A stretch of DNA of 64,000 bases from Nostoc sp. UHCC 0302 (GTDB lineage Bacteria > Cyanobacteriota > Cyanobacteriia > Cyanobacteriales > Nostocaceae). Location of the stretch: positions 1,862,501-1,926,500 of the forward strand of contig NZ_CP151099.1 in NCBI RefSeq assembly GCF_038096175.1, written 5' to 3'. How positions within the stretch are numbered: the stretch's first letter is position 1; every line of letters starts with the position of its first letter. Shown piece after piece: positions 44,473-53,416 of the stretch. Under the pieces are notes generated by a model. It saw only the letters and a program-made list of their open reading frames with translations, was not told where the DNA came from and searched no databases. The translations under genes were made by a program, and so were the position numbers.

Positions 44473-44501
44473 GTAGAGACGTTGCATTGCAACGTCTCTA
44501 C
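44473..44501. repeat. Perfect palindrome between mysB and mysC
   Basis: GTAGAGACGTTGCA, one base, TGCAACGTCTCTAC. It belongs to the GAGACG-family of palindromes seen at 3341, 12432, 37425 and inside the MITE at 53681. It would fold in the mys mRNA. Confidence 0.9.
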
Positions 44502-44523
44502 AATAAACACAAAGGAAAGACTT

Positions 44524-45921
44524 ATGGCACAATCAATCTCTTTATCTCTGCCTCAATCTACAATGCCTTCAACGGGTGTGAGGGTAAAGATAGTGGCTCT
44601 ATTCAAGACTATAGGTACTCTGACATTATTACTAATAGCCTTGCCGTTCAATGCTTTGATAGTGTTGGTATCTTTGCTGTGGGGTATTGTGCGATCGCCG
44701 TTTACGAAAAAAGCTGTCGTAGCTGCTCATCCTCAGACTATCTTGGTAAGTGGAGCCAAGATGACTAAAGCATTGCAACTTGCGCGTTCCTTCCATGCGG
44801 CAGGACACAGAGTTATTCTGATTGAAGGTCACAAATACTGGTTGTCTGGCCATAGATTCTCAAAGGCGGTGAGTCGTTTTTATACAGTTCCTGCTCCGCA
44901 AGAAGATCCAGAAGGCTATATCCAGGCACTAGTGGAAATCGTCAAGAAAGAAAAGGTTGACGTTTATGTACCTGTGTGCAGTCCCGTAGCTAGCTACTAT
45001 GACTCTTTAGCAAAGCCTACATTATCAGAATACTGCGAAGTCTTCCATTTTGATGCAGATATAACCAAGATGTTGGATGATAAATTTGCCTTCACCGATC
45101 AGGCGCGATCGCTTGGTTTATCTGTCCCCAAATCATTTAAGATCACAGATCCTCAACAGGTTATTAATTTTGACTTTAGTCAAGAAACCCGCAAATATAT
45201 TCTTAAAAGTATTGATTACGACTCCGTTCGGCGCTTAAATTTAACCAAACTTCCTTGCGATACTCCAGAAGAGACAGCAGCCTTTGTCAATAGTTTACCC
45301 ATCAGTCCAGAAAAACCTTGGATTATGCAAGAGTTTATTCCTGGCAAAGAGTTCTGTACACATAGTACAGTCCGGGATGGGGAATTAAGATTGCATTGCT
45401 GTTGTCACTCTTCTGCATTTCAAATCAACTATGAAAACGTCGAAAATCCCCAAATTCGTGCATGGGTGCAACACTTCGTCAAAAGTTTGCGCCTGACTGG
45501 ACAAGTTTCTTTCGACTTTATCCAAGCCGAAGACGGTACAGTTTACGCCATTGAATGCAATCCCCGGACTCATTCGGCAATCACCATATTTTACAATCAT
45601 CCCGGTGTTGCAAATGCCTATTTTGGTAAAACTCCCCTACCTGCACCTCTAGAACCCCTAGCCAGTAGCAAGCCCACTTACTGGATATATCACGAAATCT
45701 GGCGACTAACTGGTATCCGTTCCTGGAAACAATTGCAAACACGGGTGAATATCCTAGTAAGGGGAACTGATGCTATTTATCAGCTTGATGATCCTCTACC
45801 ATTTTTGACTTTGTATCACTGGCAAATTCCCTTACTTTTGCTGAAAAATCTGCAACAACTCAAAGGATGGGTAAAAATAGACTTCAACATTGGCAAACTA
45901 GTGGAATTAGATGGCGATTAA
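44524..45921 (+). CDS. mysC: MysC, ATP-grasp mycosporine-glycine synthase
   Basis: 465 residues from MAQSISLSLPQST, with AAGGAAAG upstream; a longer frame begins inside the palindrome. The N-terminus has an apolar helix near residues 25-55 (TLTLLLIALPFNALIVLVSLL). The ATP-grasp core follows (LDDKFAFTDQARSLGL, KYILKSIDYDSVRR, WIMQEFIPGKEFCTHS, FDFIQAEDGTVYAIECNPR). It joins glycine to 4-deoxygadusol, giving mycosporine-glycine. It is the third gene of the operon. Confidence 0.92.
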   Translation: MAQSISLSLPQSTMPSTGVRVKIVALFKTIGTLTLLLIALPFNALIVLVSLLWGIVRSPFTKKAVVAAHPQTILVSGAKMTKALQLARSFHAAGHRVILIEGHKYWLSGHRFSKAVSRFYTVPAPQEDPEGYIQALVEIVKKEKVDVYVPVCSPVASYYDSLAKPTLSEYCEVFHFDADITKMLDDKFAFTDQARSLGLSVPKSFKITDPQQVINFDFSQETRKYILKSIDYDSVRRLNLTKLPCDTPEETAAFVNSLPISPEKPWIMQEFIPGKEFCTHSTVRDGELRLHCCCHSSAFQINYENVENPQIRAWVQHFVKSLRLTGQVSFDFIQAEDGTVYAIECNPRTHSAITIFYNHPGVANAYFGKTPLPAPLEPLASSKPTYWIYHEIWRLTGIRSWKQLQTRVNILVRGTDAIYQLDDPLPFLTLYHWQIPLLLLKNLQQLKGWVKIDFNIGKLVELDGD

Positions 45922-46298
45922 AAGATTATTTTCATCTTGTTTTAGTGTTTTTGTTTTTCATTTCAGAGACACTAATAAAAATCACATACAATTACAGCAA
46001 TTTTCACGCAATAACCACAGAACGTGAGGGCAGGGAGACTCTGCCCCGCAGCGTGGAATATTTACAGGAAAGTACTGTAAATGTTACGCAACATTAATCT
46101 TGATTATGTAGTGTAAATCTCAGCAAAATTTAGATTAATTTATGTGGATTTTAAAGTAATTTAGTCCTAACTTATTTTTTGGTGTTCGCTTCCTTTTAAT
46201 TGGGTAAAAATGAATGTGATTAAGCCTAAATCCATCTGTTAATTATTGGGTGCTTATTCACCTAATACACAGCAAGATTTTCACGAAAAATAGAGAAA
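45922..46298. other. Spacer between mysC and the GT14 gene
   Basis: 377 AT-rich bases. A hairpin GGGCAG..CTGCCC lies at about 46028-46047 without a U run. No gene. The glycosyltransferase may have its own promoter. Confidence 0.4.
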
Positions 46299-47189
46299 AT
46301 GTCTAATTATAGGAATTTAATAGGTTTTATTTTAATAACTCATAGGAATAATTTACAATTGAACAGGCTAATTAATAAGTTAAATAGCATGTTCAATTAT
46401 CCTTTGATTGTTTGTCATCATGATTTTTCGAAATGTGATTTATCTGTAGATAAGCTACCAAAAAATGTTTTATTGGTACGCCCTCACTTACAGACTGAAT
46501 GGGCAGGTTTTTCTGTTGTAGAGGCTACAGGAAAAGCACTTAAACTAATGTACGAAGTAGCAGATGCACCAGATTGGTTTGTATTACTAAGTGGAGCAGA
46601 CTATCCCATTAAAACTGCAAGGCAAATATTGGATGATCTGACATCAAATCCATACGATGTTTATATTCAGTATGAACAAATCACGTATAAGACTTATAAA
46701 CAAGATTTAAAACCCAATATGTTATGGCAGAAAAATTCCTATCAACGATACTGTACAAAGTCGTTTTCTTTTCATTACTTCAAAAATCTGGAAATATCCT
46801 TAGATCATCCGCTATTAACAAAACCTTTCCTGCCATTTTCAAAAAAACTTGCTTGCTTCAGTGGTAGTCAATGGTTTTGTGCTAATCGCAAAGCTGCTAA
46901 TTACATTATTGATTTTCACAGCCAGAAAAATGCATTAACCTTGTACTACAGTAAGATTAAGTATGCAGATGAGTCGTATTTTCAAACTGTACTTGCTAAT
47001 GCACCTCACCTGAAATTAAAAAATGACCGTCGCCGCTATATTGATTGGTCAGCCTCCGGATGTCATCCAAAGACATTGCTGATGGAAGATTTGCCAAATT
47101 TGCTCGCTTCATCTGCTCACTTCGCCCGAAAATTTGACATTGATATAGATATCAATATTCTTAATGAACTTGATAAGATTACATCCTAG
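46299..47189 (+). CDS. GT14-type (core-2/I-branching) glycosyltransferase
   Basis: 296 residues, resembling the bacterial beta-1,6-N-acetylglucosaminyltransferase family: FILITHRNNLQLNRLINKL at the start, DWFVLLSGADYPIKTARQIL in the middle (the donor-site SGxDYPI), FSGSQWFCANRKAANYI and ADESYFQTVL later, and RYIDWS. It lies within the MAA operon between mysC and mysD on the same strand. Lower GC and codon use differ slightly from mysABC, suggesting separate recruitment. It may glycosylate the MAA, which is an inference from position. Confidence 0.8.
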   Translation: MSNYRNLIGFILITHRNNLQLNRLINKLNSMFNYPLIVCHHDFSKCDLSVDKLPKNVLLVRPHLQTEWAGFSVVEATGKALKLMYEVADAPDWFVLLSGADYPIKTARQILDDLTSNPYDVYIQYEQITYKTYKQDLKPNMLWQKNSYQRYCTKSFSFHYFKNLEISLDHPLLTKPFLPFSKKLACFSGSQWFCANRKAANYIIDFHSQKNALTLYYSKIKYADESYFQTVLANAPHLKLKNDRRRYIDWSASGCHPKTLLMEDLPNLLASSAHFARKFDIDIDINILNELDKITS

Positions 47190-47303
47190 CCGTTACATAT
47201 TTTGCTCAACTCAGTGAGGAAAAACTGCTTTTATAAGTCGTGTTGTGCTACAAATTCATGAACAATTAAACTCCAGTTATAAAATTACATAGGCAAATGA
47301 ATT

Positions 47304-48350
47304 ATGTCATTACTTCGTATCCTTCATTTAGTTGGGTCTGCACAAGATGATTTTTACTGTAATTTGTCACGGCTTTATGCTCAAGACTGTCTAACAGCAA
47401 CAGCAGAGCGATCGCGCTATGACTTTCAGATTGCATACATCACACCTGATCACCACTGGCGATTTCCTACCTCCCTCAGTCCAGAAGATATCGCTGTCGC
47501 CAAACCGATGCCTTTGTTTGAAGCTATACAGTTTATAACAGCGCAAAACATTGACCTAGTGTTACCACAAATGTTTTGTATTCCGGGAATGACTAACTAC
47601 CGGGCTTTATTCGACCTGTTGAAGATTCCTTACATAGGCAATACTCCGGATATTATGGCAATAACGGCCCACAAAGCCAGAGCCAAAGCAATTGTTGAAG
47701 CCGCAGGGGTGAAAGTGCCTCGTGGAGAACTGCTTCGTCAAGGAGATGTTCCGACAATTACACCTCCAGCAATCATCAAACCCGTAAGTTCCGACAACTC
47801 ATTAGGGGTGACCTTAGTCAAAGAGGCTACTGACTATGACGCTGCTCTGAAGAAAGCATTTGAATATGCTTCGGAGATTATAGTAGAAGAATTCATCGAA
47901 CTCGGTCGAGAGGTTAGATGCGGCATCATTGTCAAAGACGGAGAGCTAGTAGGTTTACCCCTTGAAGAGTATCTGCTAGACCCCTACGAAAAACCTATCC
48001 GCAGCCATGCTGATAAACTCAAACAAACGGACGATGGCAACTTGGGTTTCGCTGCTAAAGATAATATCAAGTCTTGGATTGTAGACCCTAACGACCAGAT
48101 CACCCAAAAGGTTCAGCAAGTGGCGAAGAAGTGCCATCAGGTTTTAGGCTGTCGCCACTACAGTTTATTTGACTTCCGGATCGACCCAAAAGGAGAACCT
48201 TGGTTCTTAGAAGCCGGCTTGTATTGTTCTTTTGCACCCAAAAGTGTGATTTCTTCTATGGCTAAAGCAGCGGGAATCCCTTTAAATGAGTTATTAATGA
48301 TGGCTATTAATGAAACGTTGGGCAGTAATAAAAAGGTGTTGCAGAATTGA
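47304..48350 (+). CDS. mysD: MysD, D-Ala-D-Ala ligase-like MAA synthase
   Basis: 348 residues. ATP-grasp of the D-Ala-D-Ala ligase type: IDLVLPQMFCIPGMTNYRAL, IGNTPDIMAITAHKARAKAI, PAIIKPVSSDNSLGVTLVKE, IIVEEFIELGREVRCGI and FDFRIDPKGEPWFLEAG. MysD joins an amino acid such as serine, threonine or glycine to mycosporine-glycine, giving the imino-MAAs shinorine and porphyra-334. It is separated from mysC by the glycosyltransferase, which is unusual. Confidence 0.92.
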   Translation: MSLLRILHLVGSAQDDFYCNLSRLYAQDCLTATAERSRYDFQIAYITPDHHWRFPTSLSPEDIAVAKPMPLFEAIQFITAQNIDLVLPQMFCIPGMTNYRALFDLLKIPYIGNTPDIMAITAHKARAKAIVEAAGVKVPRGELLRQGDVPTITPPAIIKPVSSDNSLGVTLVKEATDYDAALKKAFEYASEIIVEEFIELGREVRCGIIVKDGELVGLPLEEYLLDPYEKPIRSHADKLKQTDDGNLGFAAKDNIKSWIVDPNDQITQKVQQVAKKCHQVLGCRHYSLFDFRIDPKGEPWFLEAGLYCSFAPKSVISSMAKAAGIPLNELLMMAINETLGSNKKVLQN

Positions 48351-48387
48351 TAATGAATTTCTCAGTATAGGTTCTTCTCCTTGTAGT

Positions 48388-48417
48388 GTGTAGGCAAAGC
48401 GATCGCTTTGCCTACAC
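48388..48417. terminator. Perfect 30-base palindrome centred on HIP1
   Basis: GTGTAGGCAAAGCGA is followed at once by its exact reverse complement; the centre is GCGATCGC. It lies between the convergent mysD and GT4 genes, where it can act as a bidirectional terminator. Confidence 0.8.
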
Positions 48418-48480
48418 CCGTCGTAGGATGCCCATTCGCGTAGCGTCTCCTTTTGGAGAAGGGCAGTAGGGCAAATGCTT

Positions 48481-49779
48481 TCAAAAGGTTGTTAATTCAT
48501 AGTTAGTGGTTGTTAAATTAATGTTAGCCACTTCCTCAAAGAGGGATAGGTAACGATGTGCTTGTAGCTCGATAGTAAATTCTTGTTCGGCTTTCTCGCG
48601 AGCGCGATCGCAAAGTTTTTGATGCCGCTCTTTGTTCTCTATGACCCAGATAATACCATTTGCTAAGTCATCACAACTAAAACATTGCGCTCGATATCCA
48701 TTTTTTTGATGTTCGACTATATCTTTGAGTCCCGTTGAATCAAAACAAACCACAGGTGTGCCGCAAGACAGGGATTCACAAGCAGTCAGTCCATAAGCTT
48801 CTTCAATTGATGGCACAATCATCACATCCGCAGATGCATAAATAAGTGCTAATTTATCCTCATCATCAACTTTGCCTAAGTAGTGTACCTTAAAACCTAA
48901 ATCAACTGAATCTTGAGGTTGAGATGAGCCAAAAACAATTAGTTCAATCTGATCTTTCCACTCAGACTGACTCAATCTTTGCAACGCTGATTGCAATAGA
49001 TCAAATCCTTTTCTGAAATTACTAGTTGCGTTGATTGCTCCGAATAGAATTAGTTGCTTATTTTGCGGTAGGCTCAGTAAGTTTCTGGCTACTTGAGTCT
49101 TTGTTGGTTTATAAATGCTGATATCTAACCCGTGAGGAATAACTCTGATATCACTATTGGAAAATAGTGAACTGGATTTAGCACATTCAGCAAGCCAATT
49201 ACTAGGAGCGACAATAGTAAGCTTGAGATTTTGCCATGCTTTAGTTTTACGCTGCCAAACCCAGCGAGATAAATCCCAGCTATGCTTGCTACCCAGTTGA
49301 GGACAACTTCCACAAGATTTTGTATAGCGATCGCACCCTAGAGAATAGCAGCATCCACCTGTGAATGCCCACGTATCATGAAATGTCCAAACAATCGGCT
49401 TATTGAATTTTGCCAGTGCTTCAATTGGTATAAATCCGTCACATATCCAATGCAGGTTAATGATATCTGGCTCAAGTCTAGCAATTTGCGACGCAACTGT
49501 ATTAGGGAGCCATTGAAGCCGAAAAAATTCAGGCTTACGTTGTCTATTTCTATAAAGTTTTAGTGGTAAAGCATTTACAATCGGGCGAGCTTTCCATATT
49601 ATTTTGGCTACCTTATTAGGAGAACTGACCACAGTAGAGTCAGCTATTCTTTTATCTTGAATTAGCATCTGAGAATCAATTTTTAGCCTCAGTAGTTCTT
49701 GATGTAGCCGATAAGCAGCACGAGCAGCTCCCGCTCCTCCCTTGGGATCATAAGCATTAACCAATAGAGGCTTAATCAT
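48481..49779 (-). CDS. GT4-family glycosyltransferase
   Basis: 432 residues. GT-B fold: N-terminal acceptor domain (KGGAGAARAAYRLHQELLRL, DIINLHWICDGFIPIEAL) with a Cys-rich insertion CCYSLGCDRYTKSCGSCPQL, C-terminal donor domain (VIPHGLDISIYKPT, LLFGA-like LILFGAINATSNFRKGFDLL, VPSIEEAYGLTACESLSCGTPVV). The last residues NLTTTNYELTTF are translated repeat. It follows the dioxygenase gene by 109 bases on the same strand. Donor and acceptor unknown; MAA or exopolysaccharide glycosylation are both possible. Confidence 0.85.
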   Translation of the reverse strand: MIKPLLVNAYDPKGGAGAARAAYRLHQELLRLKIDSQMLIQDKRIADSTVVSSPNKVAKIIWKARPIVNALPLKLYRNRQRKPEFFRLQWLPNTVASQIARLEPDIINLHWICDGFIPIEALAKFNKPIVWTFHDTWAFTGGCCYSLGCDRYTKSCGSCPQLGSKHSWDLSRWVWQRKTKAWQNLKLTIVAPSNWLAECAKSSSLFSNSDIRVIPHGLDISIYKPTKTQVARNLLSLPQNKQLILFGAINATSNFRKGFDLLQSALQRLSQSEWKDQIELIVFGSSQPQDSVDLGFKVHYLGKVDDEDKLALIYASADVMIVPSIEEAYGLTACESLSCGTPVVCFDSTGLKDIVEHQKNGYRAQCFSCDDLANGIIWVIENKERHQKLCDRAREKAEQEFTIELQAHRYLSLFEEVANINLTTTNYELTTF

Positions 49780-49888
49780 TGTTTATTCACTAACAAAAAG
49801 TTTCAGGCTACTCAAGCATGATCGTATGCAGTTGAATATTTAGTACAAATCATTTCCCAATTTGATCAAATTTATTTATTTGCACCAA

Positions 49889-50692
49889 TTAGCAATGCAG
49901 TTCAACTCTCGGAAAGATGTCGCAGTCTATTGGCTCACCAGTTTTTTTTGCTTTGAGTGACTCAAATTCTGGGATATGAATTTCCTCAACAGGTCTGAAA
50001 GGCCAAGCATTCAGGCGGCGCTCATAAGTTATATCATCACCAGTCCAATTGGTCACCACCGCGCGTCGTCTTGTAGAGGATGTGTTTTTTACTGAATGAT
50101 GAATTGTCATAAAATGATGAACCAAGCAATCTCCAGGCTCCATATCCCAGGATAAAATTTCGTGAGCTTCTGGCTCTACAAACCACAATGGATCAGATGC
50201 TTCACGTAACTCTTTGCCCCATAGATGAGATCCTTTGATGTACTCTAATTTACCATTTTCTTGGTTGACACTATCTAAAGCCAGCCAAATTTTACAACAC
50301 TGGTCGCCTTGTATAGGCCAGTAAGATTTGTCATTATGCCAACCGACACGGCTATCTGCTTTTGGCTTTTTAACAAAGAAACCGTCACCCAAAAAGTTAA
50401 GTTTTTTCGATTTCAAGACTTGAGCAGCGAGCGTCCCCAGGGGAGATTCAAAAGCCAAAGCACGGAAATCACCATCATTGATCCATAAACTACTGCTATG
50501 CTCCACATGACCTTCTGCTTTTTCGGTGCCTTGTACATCCAAAGGACTAGGGATTAATAAGTTCTTTTCAACGGCTGTTCGCATCCGTTCTACCCAGATG
50601 TCATTTAACACATTTTTGACGCAAATAACACCATCTCGCTCGAAAGCTTTAACTTGTTGAGGGCTGATTTTTGATGTGTCTACCTTGAGCAT
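49889..50692 (-). CDS. mysH: Phytanoyl-CoA dioxygenase family protein, MysH candidate
   Basis: 267 residues of the Fe(II)/2-oxoglutarate PhyH family. Metal ligands HxD in VGWHNDKSYWPIQG and a distal His in DCLVHHFMTIHHSVKN, with Arg in STRRRAVVTNW for 2-oxoglutarate. MysH proteins of this family convert disubstituted MAAs to palythines and are encoded next to mysABCD in some Nostoc. Here it is on the opposite strand, about 1.5 kb past mysD, followed by a glycosyltransferase. The family is firm; the MysH role rests on context. Confidence 0.7.
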   Translation of the reverse strand: MLKVDTSKISPQQVKAFERDGVICVKNVLNDIWVERMRTAVEKNLLIPSPLDVQGTEKAEGHVEHSSSLWINDGDFRALAFESPLGTLAAQVLKSKKLNFLGDGFFVKKPKADSRVGWHNDKSYWPIQGDQCCKIWLALDSVNQENGKLEYIKGSHLWGKELREASDPLWFVEPEAHEILSWDMEPGDCLVHHFMTIHHSVKNTSSTRRRAVVTNWTGDDITYERRLNAWPFRPVEEIHIPEFESLKAKKTGEPIDCDIFPRVELHC

Positions 50693-51550
50693 CGTAACTT
50701 TTTCAGATTTTGAAATTTAACTGTTTTGGAGCAGATAAGCTAATTGGCATTCAAATTGCATATGGAAACAGAAGTTACAACCAGACTGCAAACTAAATGC
50801 ATATCAGCTTATGTAACAACAGATTTCTAGAACCTGCTTTACTGTTATAAACTTTGTCACTATGTAACAAATTTTTTTAAGTATAAAGTATAGATTAAGT
50901 GAGAAATTCTTTCTGTGGGTGGAAAAATTTTCAGTCTGAGTGCAACATTGCTTGTTCACATCTATAAAATAACAAATTTCACTCTAACTATCTTGAGCTT
51001 TTTTAACAATAAGTGGAACAAGTGCCGCTAATTGTAATATTCTAGGTACAACGAACACTTCCACTATGCCGAAAGACCCAGTAAATTGAGTGATGAAGCC
51101 ACCTATAGTTCTTCCTAAAGCACCACTTGCCCTAGTTTGGAATTCAATCGCTTTGCTGGCTGAGGTAAGTTTGCATTAGACGAGGAAGGATTCTTTTTAG
51201 CATTTCCTCTACAGATAGTATTTTGCAACCAAGCATGGTACTTGGGGTATGAATGTACGAGTGGAAAGTATACAGGACTGTTCCGGTTTGAACTATGTTT
51301 TAGCCAACAAACTTTTTGTAACCAGGGTTGTTTCCATAGGAACGTCTCTAGTACGCCAGCAGTTCAAATCAAGCTTTTAGTTAAAGCCTGTTCTTTAATG
51401 ATTGTTTCCTCCTTCTCTCCAAATCAGTTGAGCAGGTAATAAATGATACTTTCAGGATGTAGCTGTTGTCCAGGTTAGGAAAGCAGCTTCAACCATATTT
51501 AACCCAACTATAATCTTAAGTTTTTGGCTGTTGTAGAGCATGAGTCTGGG
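50693..51550. other. Intergenic region with gene debris
   Basis: About 860 bases. Aside from the membrane-protein remnant at 50984-51173 I see no gene. Short ORFs on the plus strand between 51240 and 51440 lack ribosome sites. Confidence 0.45.
50984..51173 (-). pseudogene. C-terminal remnant of a membrane protein
   Basis: The minus strand reads TSASKAIEFQTRASGALGRT, then IGGFITQFTGSFGIVEVFVV, PRILQLAALVPLIVKKAQDS and a stop, about 60 codons with no start. Two apolar segments and the glycine pattern resemble the last helices of an MFS-type transporter. Family uncertain. Confidence 0.4.
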
Positions 51551-52483
51551 TTAAATAGCAACTTGAGATAAGCTAATGTTGTCCTTAAGAATGTCTATTT
51601 CGACTGGAGAAAGGACTTTAGCTTTCATTTGTTGTAGCTCATGTAGAGCAGCGTTAGCATCGGCAACACCAAATTTGAAGTACTCGGTTAAACTGCCGAT
51701 ACGATAATTGAAATCCTGATAGCGGTGTTTGAAGTAAAGTTCGACATTACCCCGGTGTGACCAAGTTCCTAATACTTGAATATCAACAGTTTCATAATAT
51801 GCAAGTAAATTTGTTTCTATTTCTGCCAATCGCTGTTGGATGGGTCTAGTAGTAACTCCTATCTTGTACAAATTACGTTTAGGCGTTTGAATCTCTAAAA
51901 AATATAGAGTACAAGATAAAATGCGCTGAAGTTGAGCGCGATAAAGTGTTAAGTCAGTGAGGCAATATGACTTCATAAGTGCATTTTTGTGTAAGGCGTA
52001 TTTGGCCGCTAGTTCCAGTTTCAACAGCTTTTTGAGCAACAATGGTTCTTGCACTTCGTTGAACAAGCTGAATTCTAGCGCTCCAACAGGAATTTTTCCT
52101 AAATTAGTAAATTCATAAGCTGGAGGGGCTAAATACACGTTTTTATGGAACATTCCAGCTTTTAATAACCCTGGAGTAACTAAGCCAGGGCTAATAGGAT
52201 AATTGATTGAACCATATTCCTTCCACAACAATTTTAACTGTGCTAAGTCTTTGCGTGATAGGTAAATATTGAAATTATCGTACAGTGGTAAAATTGGAAA
52301 ATTACGGCTAGCTATAGGCAAGCAGGTGGCTGACGAATGTGCAAAGTGATGTTGCTTGACCTTACCTTTTTTGGCAGTTAGCTCACCTTGACAGTAAGGG
52401 CATAAAAGCTCAGTTTTACCACTACCAACATCTTCAACACAGACTAATTCTCCATCTGGAGCTACACCAAATTTGAGCCACAT
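51551..52483 (-). CDS. CoiA-like zinc domain fused to a GIY-YIG-type nuclease domain
   Basis: 310 residues. The N-terminal 55 residues match the CoiA head (LLCPYCQGELTAKKGKVKQHHFAH, a zinc ribbon followed by the HFAH motif). The C-terminal third has NLYKIGVTTRPIQQRLAEIE and GNVELYFKHRYQDF, typical of the T5orf172/GIY-YIG group (YKIG..T, R, E). CoiA supports DNA processing in competence. The fusion suggests a DNA-handling nuclease. No partner genes nearby. Confidence 0.7.
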   Translation of the reverse strand: MWLKFGVAPDGELVCVEDVGSGKTELLCPYCQGELTAKKGKVKQHHFAHSSATCLPIASRNFPILPLYDNFNIYLSRKDLAQLKLLWKEYGSINYPISPGLVTPGLLKAGMFHKNVYLAPPAYEFTNLGKIPVGALEFSLFNEVQEPLLLKKLLKLELAAKYALHKNALMKSYCLTDLTLYRAQLQRILSCTLYFLEIQTPKRNLYKIGVTTRPIQQRLAEIETNLLAYYETVDIQVLGTWSHRGNVELYFKHRYQDFNYRIGSLTEYFKFGVADANAALHELQQMKAKVLSPVEIDILKDNISLSQVAI

Positions 52484-52574
52484 TATCTTTGATTATTTAA
52501 TAGTTAAAAGAGAATTCAGCTTAGGACTCGCGCTTGATTTAACTAAGTATTAGTAGTTAAAGACACTCATGTAT

Positions 52575-53021
52575 TTACCTCACTAAGTCAATATCGGTCA
52601 GCCATACAAATTGGCTTTGTGAAAGCGCGGACTGTTCTAAAATTGGAGAACGCGACTCGACACCGTAAAGCCAATTGTCTTTCAGGCGAAAAACTCCTTG
52701 TATAATTCGGCGTGAAGGTTGTTCACTGATGTTTGCCTCAACCACATCGCCTAGCCAAAAAGCTGGAGTAGGAACATTAGAGTCTTCAAATAAGTTTGTT
52801 GTGTGAAATTCTTCGCTATATAAGTAGAGCCTTATGTGATTGGAGACGATCGCATAAATCCACTGCTGCCCAGACCACTGAACGCCACAGCAGTACCCTG
52901 ATAAATTTAAATTTGGTAAAAAAACCTTTTCCTGGATTTGGACTGCTAGTGGGGGCATAGATTGTCCCCAAGGTGAAGAAGAATGCCAACAGGATTCCAA
53001 AACGGTAATTTGGTTGCTCAT
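52575..53021 (-). CDS. DUF1392-like Nostoc protein
   Basis: 148 residues with the pattern of DUF1392 proteins common on Nostocales plasmids and islands: an early SCWHSSSPWGQSMPPL, CCGVQWSGQQWIYAI in the middle, FWLGDVVEANISEQPSRR and WLYGVESRSPIL late. Unknown function. Ends 91 bases before the CoiA-like gene on the same strand. Confidence 0.6.
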   Translation of the reverse strand: MSNQITVLESCWHSSSPWGQSMPPLAVQIQEKVFLPNLNLSGYCCGVQWSGQQWIYAIVSNHIRLYLYSEEFHTTNLFEDSNVPTPAFWLGDVVEANISEQPSRRIIQGVFRLKDNWLYGVESRSPILEQSALSQSQFVWLTDIDLVR

Positions 53022-53416
53022 AGTGAGATGCAGTTCTACTTTTATACATAGACTTGATTTCCACAGTGGTATCCGGAAGGTAATCCCACTCTTAACCTCG
53101 TCATTAGTAATACTTTGGCAGTAGCATATCTAACTTGAGCTTTCAGCAGCATCAACCAATCAGATATATCCCTTAAATAAACACCAAGTGCAATTGCCCT
53201 TAGCAGTTAGTGAGAGTGCCATTGCAGTTTGAGGCTCCAGTTGAAAAGTAGAAATTAACTACGATTAGGCAATGTACAAGTAGGCAATCATACTCCAACA
53301 ATTAAATTCAATGCAGATACGGTAATTTTCACTCTAAACTAGTGCTAGTGTACTATAAGATTTCTAGTTTAGGATTTTATTTGCTTGGAAATGGTATGTG
53401 AAAAGCGAGACTGCTT
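53022..53416. other. Intergenic, nothing recognised
   Basis: About 395 AT-rich bases between the DUF1392-like gene and the dinB remnant. I see no ORF, repeat or hairpin worth naming. Confidence 0.4.
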
